From an uncultured Granulicatella sp. (lineage in GTDB: Bacteria; Bacillota; Bacilli; Lactobacillales; Aerococcaceae), in the NCBI GenBank assembly GCA_937891475.1, contig CALATC010000002.1:1-9705 (forward strand): DNA of 9,705 nucleotides. Direction: 5' to 3'. Under the pieces are notes generated by a model. The model had not been told where the DNA came from. It worked only from the letters and a program-made list of their open reading frames with translations, and searched no databases. Made by a program: the position numbers and the translations under genes. The stretch's first letter is position 1, and each line of letters starts with the position of its first letter. Below are positions 5,226 through 9,705 of the stretch, piece after piece.

Positions 5226-6039
5226 AATATTCTTGGAGAATGAGCATCATTTCCTCTTTCAACGAACCTTCCCAAAGGTTTAAAGACTCTATTCTAAAAT
5301 AGATTGTTGCTAAAAAACTTTTATACATTGCTAAACGATAATAACTTTCACGGCTTCCATCTAATTCCTCAAATCTTTGCTTTTTCATCCATTCACACAA
5401 AAGTTGTTGAGAAAGATTTCCGGACTCTATTCCAAAAAAGATTGCTAATCCTAATCTTTTTTCTTCTTCATCTATAAACGGTTGTTGACTCTTTTGAAAA
5501 ATATCACTAATGACTTCTAATGCTTCTACTACATATTCTTGTGTACATTTCGGATGTGAAATAATAGTTCCTAATAAATCGGCACCATGAGCAAATGCAT
5601 GTACCCATCCTAACTTCTCATCATATCCCATTCTGTCTTTTTCTCTTTTCAAATAACCAATTCCATTTTGCATCCACGTAACTCTCTCTGAATTTGTTAA
5701 ACAAGAGTCATATCCACTTGTTTGATCCCCATCAACTTGTAAAATCATTCCCATGACAAGTGCTGAGAATGAACGATAGGCTGTTACACTACCGGTCTCT
5801 TCTATTCTATACTCCAAAGGATTCGTGACATTCATTTTTTCAATCAGCCAACGTAATTGTTCTCTTGTTATCAGTTGTTCAAAAATAAATTGTCCAAATA
5901 AATTAAAAACTAAGTCATCACGAATTTCTGGATTCGGATTTCCGATATTCTCCCATAACCATTCTAACTCTTCTTGTGTTAATGCTAATTTATTCCCTTG
6001 TTTTATTTTTAACTGAGAAATCATTTCTTGTTCTAACAT
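5224..6039 (-). CDS. DUF2785 family protein of unknown function
   Basis: This 271-residue soluble protein, largely alpha-helical by composition, has no signal peptide. The segment EKDRMGY (133-139) followed by GWVHAFAHGADL (144-155) matches my memory of the DUF2785 hallmark, with its conserved histidines and aspartate. The motif EEEKRLGLAIF (191-201) also fits. The conserved H/D residues could bind a metal or form an active site, but no reaction is known. The ATG at 6039 has AGAGGTG at 6046-6052 with 6-nt spacing; the in-frame ATG 24 bp upstream has no comparable site. A floA-operon terminator lies upstream, and only a weak TAAAAT box is visible between them. Expression may therefore come from a weak promoter or from readthrough. 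The gene converges with the CobW-like gene. Confidence 0.8.
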   Translation of the reverse strand: MLEQEMISQLKIKQGNKLALTQEELEWLWENIGNPNPEIRDDLVFNLFGQFIFEQLITREQLRWLIEKMNVTNPLEYRIEETGSVTAYRSFSALVMGMILQVDGDQTSGYDSCLTNSERVTWMQNGIGYLKREKDRMGYDEKLGWVHAFAHGADLLGTIISHPKCTQEYVVEALEVISDIFQKSQQPFIDEEEKRLGLAIFFGIESGNLSQQLLCEWMKKQRFEELDGSRESYYRLAMYKSFLATIYFRIESLNLWEGSLKEEMMLILQEY

Positions 6040-6074
6040 GATATTCACCTCTCTAATAGGCATATTTTAACACA

Positions 6075-6107
6075 AAATAAAAAGGCTAAGTATTTCTACC
6101 TAGCCTT
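6075..6107 (-). terminator. Rho-independent terminator of the nfeD-floA operon
   Basis: On the minus strand AAGGCTA (6101-6107) pairs with TAGCCTT (6082-6088) across a 12-nt loop. A T-rich tract (TTTTTATTTT, 6075-6084) follows and overlaps the last stem bases. It lies 14 bp after the stop of the third gene. Confidence 0.8.
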
Positions 6108-6120
6108 CTTGCATTATTTT

Positions 6121-6789
6121 CTATCTTAAGCTTTTTGGTTTTGATAACACTTCACTTGCGACAATTGCTTTTTTCCATTGTAAGTGATGTTTCAAGACTC
6201 GGTTTTTCTTTGTATAATTTGTTGCACTTTTGACGGTTTCAACGACTAAATCGCCTTTTGAGCCCATATGTTGAACTTCTTCTTCCTGTAATTGGATGGC
6301 TTCCATTTCTTCTACAAAAGCTCGAAGAGATTCTAATAATTCTTCTGGTAAATTCGGATTATTTAAGTATAATCGTTTTAATTTTTCAGTATGAATTAAA
6401 ATGGCACTTCTTCTCATCGTATCAATTTCTTCTGGAGAAATAATCGACACTCTTTGAATGAGTTCCTTATCAAATACGGATAAAGAATAGTCCTCTGGTG
6501 AAAATTGTTGAAACACTTGTACCATCTTTAAAAATTGTTGTCTCATTTTCTCTGTATGAGATAATGTCGCTTTAGTTTCTGGCATTTCTTCTATAACTAC
6601 ATCTACCACTTTTTGATTTTTGGGGTGATGAGGTTTGGAAGGCGCTGTTTTATCCGAAAAAGAATGATTAAACCAATCGTGCAGTTGGTCAAATCCATGC
6701 TCTTTACTTTTCATTTTTAAATTAATAAAACTAGCAACAGACATAATCACAAGGATCAATATATACAAGAGAAAGAGTACTATATTCAT
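6121..6789 (-). CDS. Unrecognised single-pass membrane protein, third gene of the floA operon
   Basis: I do not recognise this 222-residue family. Residues 2-22 ([18 protein letters not shown]) form one hydrophobic helix followed by lysines (K25, K27, K29). This suggests an N-terminal anchor with the rest in the cytoplasm. Residues about 46-75 are Pro/Lys/His-rich and probably a flexible linker. From about 76 on, the chain is charged and probably helical, with a strongly acidic helix at 148-173. The C-terminus is basic. The start ATG overlaps the floA stop (ATGA, 6786-6789), which implies translational coupling, since its own upstream GAGAG site is weak. A partner or effector of flotillin microdomains is a reasonable inference from position and topology only. 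Bacillus subtilis has a much smaller unknown gene, yqfB, after floA. Confidence 0.75.
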   Translation of the reverse strand: MNIVLFLLYILILVIMSVASFINLKMKSKEHGFDQLHDWFNHSFSDKTAPSKPHHPKNQKVVDVVIEEMPETKATLSHTEKMRQQFLKMVQVFQQFSPEDYSLSVFDKELIQRVSIISPEEIDTMRRSAILIHTEKLKRLYLNNPNLPEELLESLRAFVEEMEAIQLQEEEVQHMGSKGDLVVETVKSATNYTKKNRVLKHHLQWKKAIVASEVLSKPKSLR

Positions 6790-7790
6790 GATTCACTCTC
6801 AACAGAAGATTTGCTAATCGCTTCTCTCATATCTGTATCTGATTGAATATTTTTCAATTGATAATAGTCCATGACTCCAAGCTTTCCATTACGAAGAGCT
6901 TCTGCCATTGCTAATGGAATTTGCGATTCAGCTTCTACAACTTTTGCACGCATCCGTTGTACTTCTGCTAACATTTCTTGTTCTTGCGCTACGGCAAGAG
7001 AACGACGTTCTTCAGCTTTAGCTTGTGCAATTTTCTTATCTGCTTCTGCTTGTTCTGCTTGTAATTTTGCTCCAATATTTCTACCGACATCAACATCTGC
7101 GATATCAATGGATAGAATTTCATATGCTGTACCTGCATCCAATCCTTTTCTCAAAATCGTTTGGGAAATAGAATCAGGATTTTCTAAAACTAATTTATGG
7201 TGAGCTGCTGAACCAACTGTGGTAACAATCCCTTCACCAACACGAGCAATAATCGTTTCTTCGCCAGCACCCCCAACTAATCGTTCAATATTGGCACGTA
7301 CGGTTACTTTTGCTTTTGCTTGAACTTCAATTCCATCCATCGCAACCCCTGCAATAACCGGAGTTTCAATAACTTTTGGATTAACAGACACTTGAACGGC
7401 TTCAAATACATTTCTACCTGCTAAATCAATGGCAGCCGCTTGTTCAAATTCTAAGTCAATATTCGCACGTTGAGCTGCAATTAATGCGTCAATGACTACA
7501 TTGACATTCCCACCTGCTAAATAATGGGCTTCTAATTCATTAATATCGATTTTTAGCCCTGCTTTTGTTGCTTTAATCATTGGACGCACAATATATTGAG
7601 GAGCTACTCGGCGTAATCTCATCCCTACTAATGTGCCTACTCCAATTTTTACATCAGAAAAATACGCTGTAATCCATAATCCAATTGGTACAAATCTAAA
7701 AAATAACATCACAACTGTTAAAATTAGAAATAGTATCACAATGAGTCCAATGACTCCTGCTGGATTATTCAATAACCCTTTTTCTAACAT
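6786..7790 (-). CDS. floA: Flotillin-like protein FloA
   Basis: FloA is a bacterial flotillin that scaffolds functional membrane microdomains and affects membrane fluidity, secretion and cell-wall enzymes. The 334-residue length matches the family (about 330). A hydrophobic hairpin or membrane segment spans about 11-43. The SPFH/PHB domain spans about 60-235, with IRPM-like [13 protein letters not shown] (67-79) and VMDGIEV-like [19 protein letters not shown] (150-168). A long Ala/Glu-rich coiled coil covers about 238-300, the oligomerisation part. The ATG at 7790 has AGGAGG at 7798-7803 with 7-nt spacing. It follows the NfeD gene by 18 bp and overlaps the next gene by 4 bp. This NfeD-flotillin pairing is a classic conserved arrangement. 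Transcription probably starts at the promoter near 8450. Confidence 0.96.
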   Translation of the reverse strand: MLEKGLLNNPAGVIGLIVILFLILTVVMLFFRFVPIGLWITAYFSDVKIGVGTLVGMRLRRVAPQYIVRPMIKATKAGLKIDINELEAHYLAGGNVNVVIDALIAAQRANIDLEFEQAAAIDLAGRNVFEAVQVSVNPKVIETPVIAGVAMDGIEVQAKAKVTVRANIERLVGGAGEETIIARVGEGIVTTVGSAAHHKLVLENPDSISQTILRKGLDAGTAYEILSIDIADVDVGRNIGAKLQAEQAEADKKIAQAKAEERRSLAVAQEQEMLAEVQRMRAKVVEAESQIPLAMAEALRNGKLGVMDYYQLKNIQSDTDMREAISKSSVESES

Positions 7791-7808
7791 TTTACTCCCT
7801 CCTACTGA

Positions 7809-8447
7809 TTATTTGTTCTCCAAAGCTTGTACGACAATTTTACTACCTTCCACTTTTACAACTTGTATCCTTGTATTTTCTGGAATAACAAATCCCGTAC
7901 TAACTACATCAACGATTTCACCGTTTAGTTCAGCCTTTCCGCTTGGACGTAATACCGTCAATGTTTTCCCTGTTTGATTAACTAATTCGTCATATACTTT
8001 TGAGGTTGAATAGCCTTTTGATTTTTTAAGAGAAGAAAGTAATACTAATCCTTTCTTATGAGAAAAATGATTTCCTCTTTTTACCAATAAAACTAACAAG
8101 ACTATTGCCAACAATAGTGACATTAAGATTAAAACGACTAAATCCATGACAGCCTGGTTTGCCCAGTACATCCCTCCTATGACTAATACTGTTCCTAGCA
8201 CTCCTAAAGCACCAATTCCTGGAATTAATACTTCAAATCCTAAAAATAGGAAACCAAATACAAATAGGATAATGACAAAGAAATTCCAGTAAGGATGAAG
8301 GAAACTATAGGTTGCAAAACTTATTACTGTTATCACACTACTGAGTAGGTTCCATTTGGAGAACAAAGATATGAAAACACCCATGACAGCTACAAACAGT
8401 AATAATAAGTCTACATACAAAAGACCACCCCCATTCGTTGCCATCAT
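7809..8447 (-). CDS. NfeD-family membrane protein, short form without the protease domain
   Basis: NfeD proteins partner with flotillins or stomatins. This 212-residue form lacks the ClpP-like serine protease domain that long homologues such as Bacillus YqeZ carry. Four to five membrane helices are visible between about residues 9 and 122, including the glycine-rich LIPGIGALGVLGTVLVIGG (74-92). The C-terminal OB fold (about 158-208) has LRPSGKAELNGEIVDVVS (166-183), a very typical NfeD signature, and would lie in the cytoplasm. The start is uncertain. The ATG at 8447 overlaps the predicted -10 box and has no ribosome binding site. A TTG at 8420, preceded by GGGGGTGG, is an alternative that keeps all membrane helices. 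It is the first gene of the operon with floA. Confidence 0.88.
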   Translation of the reverse strand: MMATNGGGLLYVDLLLLFVAVMGVFISLFSKWNLLSSVITVISFATYSFLHPYWNFFVIILFVFGFLFLGFEVLIPGIGALGVLGTVLVIGGMYWANQAVMDLVVLILMSLLLAIVLLVLLVKRGNHFSHKKGLVLLSSLKKSKGYSTSKVYDELVNQTGKTLTVLRPSGKAELNGEIVDVVSTGFVIPENTRIQVVKVEGSKIVVQALENK

Positions 8448-8473
8448 TATAGCACTTTTCTTTTTAAATACAA
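8446..8473 (-). promoter_or_regulatory. Extended -10 promoter of the nfeD-floA operon
   Basis: On the minus strand TGCTATAAT contains a perfect TATAAT (8446-8451) with the TG extension. TTGTAT (8468-8473) lies 16 bp upstream as a moderate -35. The predicted transcription start (about 8439) falls downstream of the first ATG of the NfeD frame. Confidence 0.65.
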
Positions 8474-8527
8474 CCGAATAATTCTTATGAAATGCTTAAA
8501 TTTAAATCATGAAAACCATTTCTAAAA

Positions 8528-8821
8528 TTACGATGAATAGTCTTCCATTTGAGCAAATTCTTTCGCTTGTTGTAGTTGTTTTTCAAACAAATCTATATCA
8601 ATAAATCTCGCTTGACGAGCAAATTCTTTTTCTCCTACAAACACAATTGCAACGGGAACTGTTAACACTTGATACTGACTTGCCACTTCAGGATGCTGCG
8701 TGACATTAATGATTTCTAAGTCTACCCCTTCTTGCTCTGTGACTTCTTCTACTCGTGGCTGTAATGCATGACAAACACCACAAGTTTCGCTTCCTAAATA
8801 GATTACTTTAATATTTTTCAT
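8528..8821 (-). CDS. Small thioredoxin-like protein with a CGVC active site
   Basis: This 97-residue cytoplasmic protein with a thioredoxin fold probably acts as a thiol-disulfide oxidoreductase. The active site is SETCGVCHAL, with C14 and C17, where thioredoxin itself has CGPC. The cis-proline is P56 in LTVPVAIVF, placed as in the fold. The chain MKNIKVIYLG gives the first beta strand directly, so the protein is a minimal form lacking the N-terminal helix of classical thioredoxin. The ATG at 8821 has GGAGGT at 8828-8833, part of AGGGGAGGTG. The upstream in-frame extension lacks such a site and would be Phe/Lys-rich noise. An extended -10-like TGTTACACT lies at 8839-8847. No clear terminator follows the stop, so readthrough into nfeD-floA is possible. 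The client protein is unknown. Confidence 0.88.
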   Translation of the reverse strand: MKNIKVIYLGSETCGVCHALQPRVEEVTEQEGVDLEIINVTQHPEVASQYQVLTVPVAIVFVGEKEFARQARFIDIDLFEKQLQQAKEFAQMEDYSS

Positions 8822-8894
8822 AAACTCACCTCCCCTATAGTGTAACATTTTTAGAAAAATTTTCTTGTAAAATGCATTTCTGAATAGAAAATAC

Positions 8895-8923
8895 TTAACA
8901 AACCTAACTTCCATCTGTATAAT
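8895..8923 (+). promoter_or_regulatory. SigA-type promoter of yebC
   Basis: TTAACA (8895-8900) is followed after 17 bp by a perfect TATAAT (8918-8923). It is about 40 bp upstream of the yebC start codon, in the divergent gap with the thioredoxin-like gene. Confidence 0.8.
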
Positions 8924-8964
8924 GAAGAATGTCTTATAGATATTTTTAGAAAGTGAGTGAGAAA

Positions 8965-9684
8965 ATGGGACGTAAATGGGCTAACATCGTAGAAAAGAAA
9001 ACTAAACTCGATGCTAACAACAGTAAAATTTATGCAAAATTCGGAATTGAAATCTATGTAGCAGCAAAACAAGGTGAACCAGATCCACATTCTAACCAAA
9101 AATTAAAATTCGTAATTGACCGTGCTAAAACTTATAATGTACCTCGTCATATTATCGAACGTGCAATTGAAAAAGCTAAAGGTGGCGGCGATGGCGATTA
9201 CCAAGAATTACGTTATGAAGGATTCGGTCCTAACGGTTCTATGATTATCGTAGATGCATTAACAAATAACGTAAACCGTACTGCTGCAGACGTTCGCGCT
9301 GCTTATAGCAAAAACGGTGGAAACATGGGTGCACCAGGTTCTGTTACTTATTTATTTGACCATACAGCAATCTTCGGTATTGCAAACAAAGATGCAGACG
9401 AATTATTAGAACAATTAATGGAAGCAGAAGTAGACGTTCGTGACGTTGTTCAAGAAGACGACCAAGCAATCGTTTATGCTGAACCAAACGACTTCAACAC
9501 AGTTCGTGCTGCATTAGAAGGATTAGGAATTACAGAATTTACAGTATCTGAAATCGAAATGATTCCTCAATCAGAAGTAACATTAACAGGCGATGACTTA
9601 CGTTTATTCGAACGTATGATTAACGCTTTAGAAGATAATGAAGACGTTCAAAAAGTTTACCACAATGTAAACTTAGAAGACTAA
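8965..9684 (+). CDS. yebC: YebC family protein, YebC2/YeeN subgroup
   Basis: YebC proteins were long annotated as transcriptional regulators. More recent work describes members as ribosome-associated factors that relieve stalling at proline-rich stretches. The 239-residue protein begins [30 protein letters not shown], the form typical of the Gram-positive YebC2 group rather than MAGHSKWANI. Other hallmarks are the segment with [12 protein letters not shown] (residues about 46-57), [20 protein letters not shown] (about 88-107), [21 protein letters not shown] and the C-terminal EMIPQSEV. The ATG at 8965 is preferred over the in-frame GTG at 8953 because it gives the conserved N-terminus. Its ribosome binding site is a modest GTGAG. 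The stop is inside the window, and only a very weak hairpin follows. It has its own promoter and stands alone here. Confidence 0.95.
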   Translation: MGRKWANIVEKKTKLDANNSKIYAKFGIEIYVAAKQGEPDPHSNQKLKFVIDRAKTYNVPRHIIERAIEKAKGGGDGDYQELRYEGFGPNGSMIIVDALTNNVNRTAADVRAAYSKNGGNMGAPGSVTYLFDHTAIFGIANKDADELLEQLMEAEVDVRDVVQEDDQAIVYAEPNDFNTVRAALEGLGITEFTVSEIEMIPQSEVTLTGDDLRLFERMINALEDNEDVQKVYHNVNLED

Positions 9685-9705
9685 TCATTGTTGATTTTTT
9701 CAGAA

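Noticed and set aside
6871..7203. 110-residue plus-strand open frame opposite floA
   Set aside because: It is antisense to the Ala-rich coiled-coil codons of a well-identified gene; the Ser/Ala/Cys-rich product is an artefact.
8490..8525. GAAATG...CATTTC inverted repeat between the thioredoxin-like gene and nfeD
   Set aside because: Six-bp arms with a long A/T loop and no T-tract; not a convincing terminator or operator.
9683..9701. Possible terminator after yebC (AATCA...TGATT followed by T residues)
   Set aside because: The stem is only 5 A/T-rich base pairs, too weak to call, and the window ends at 9705.

Overview
The window reads as a chromosomal segment of a low-GC Gram-positive bacterium (Firmicutes). 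Genes are A/T-rich, ribosome binding sites are strong AGGAGG types, promoters are SigA-like, and Rho-independent terminators are common. RlmA, FloA, an NfeD protein and a YebC of the MGRKWANI type all point to Lactobacillales. A Carnobacteriaceae-like host (for example near Granulicatella) is my best guess from overall flavour only, with low confidence. No phage, insertion sequence, CRISPR, tRNA or rRNA was seen.

Left part (1-3479, all minus strand). A MarR-family regulator is followed 55 bp later by the ATPase of an osmoprotectant/ergothioneine-type ABC importer, which is cut by the window edge. A near-ideal promoter in front of marR is bracketed by two matching palindromes, probably the regulator's own operators. 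Next comes an rlmA (23S rRNA methyltransferase) and SseB-like gene pair, 16 bp apart, ending in a terminator. The SseB-like protein appears to combine an EF-Tu domain-2-like barrel with two SseB-like modules.

Middle (3480-5225). A divergent intergenic region carries the rlmA promoter, a 9-bp inverted repeat, a SigA promoter and a good match to the Bacillus Zur box. It drives a COG0523/CobW-type metallochaperone GTPase with 33 histidines in a tandem Cys/His-rich insert, so a role in zinc limitation is likely. The 400 bp behind it hold no convincing gene. They contain a roughly 170-bp palindromic element that can fold as a long stem enclosing three hairpins, and a plus-strand terminator that abuts the stop codon of the next, convergent gene.

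Right part (5224-9705). On the minus strand lie a DUF2785 protein and a three-gene operon: an NfeD-type membrane protein, the flotillin FloA, and an unrecognised single-pass membrane protein whose start overlaps the floA stop. A small thioredoxin-like protein follows, then the divergent yebC on the plus strand.

Most of the window is ordinary housekeeping and stress content. The points most worth checking are the cloverleaf-like element, the twin MarR operators, the Zur box, the SseB domain architecture and the third gene of the floA operon.
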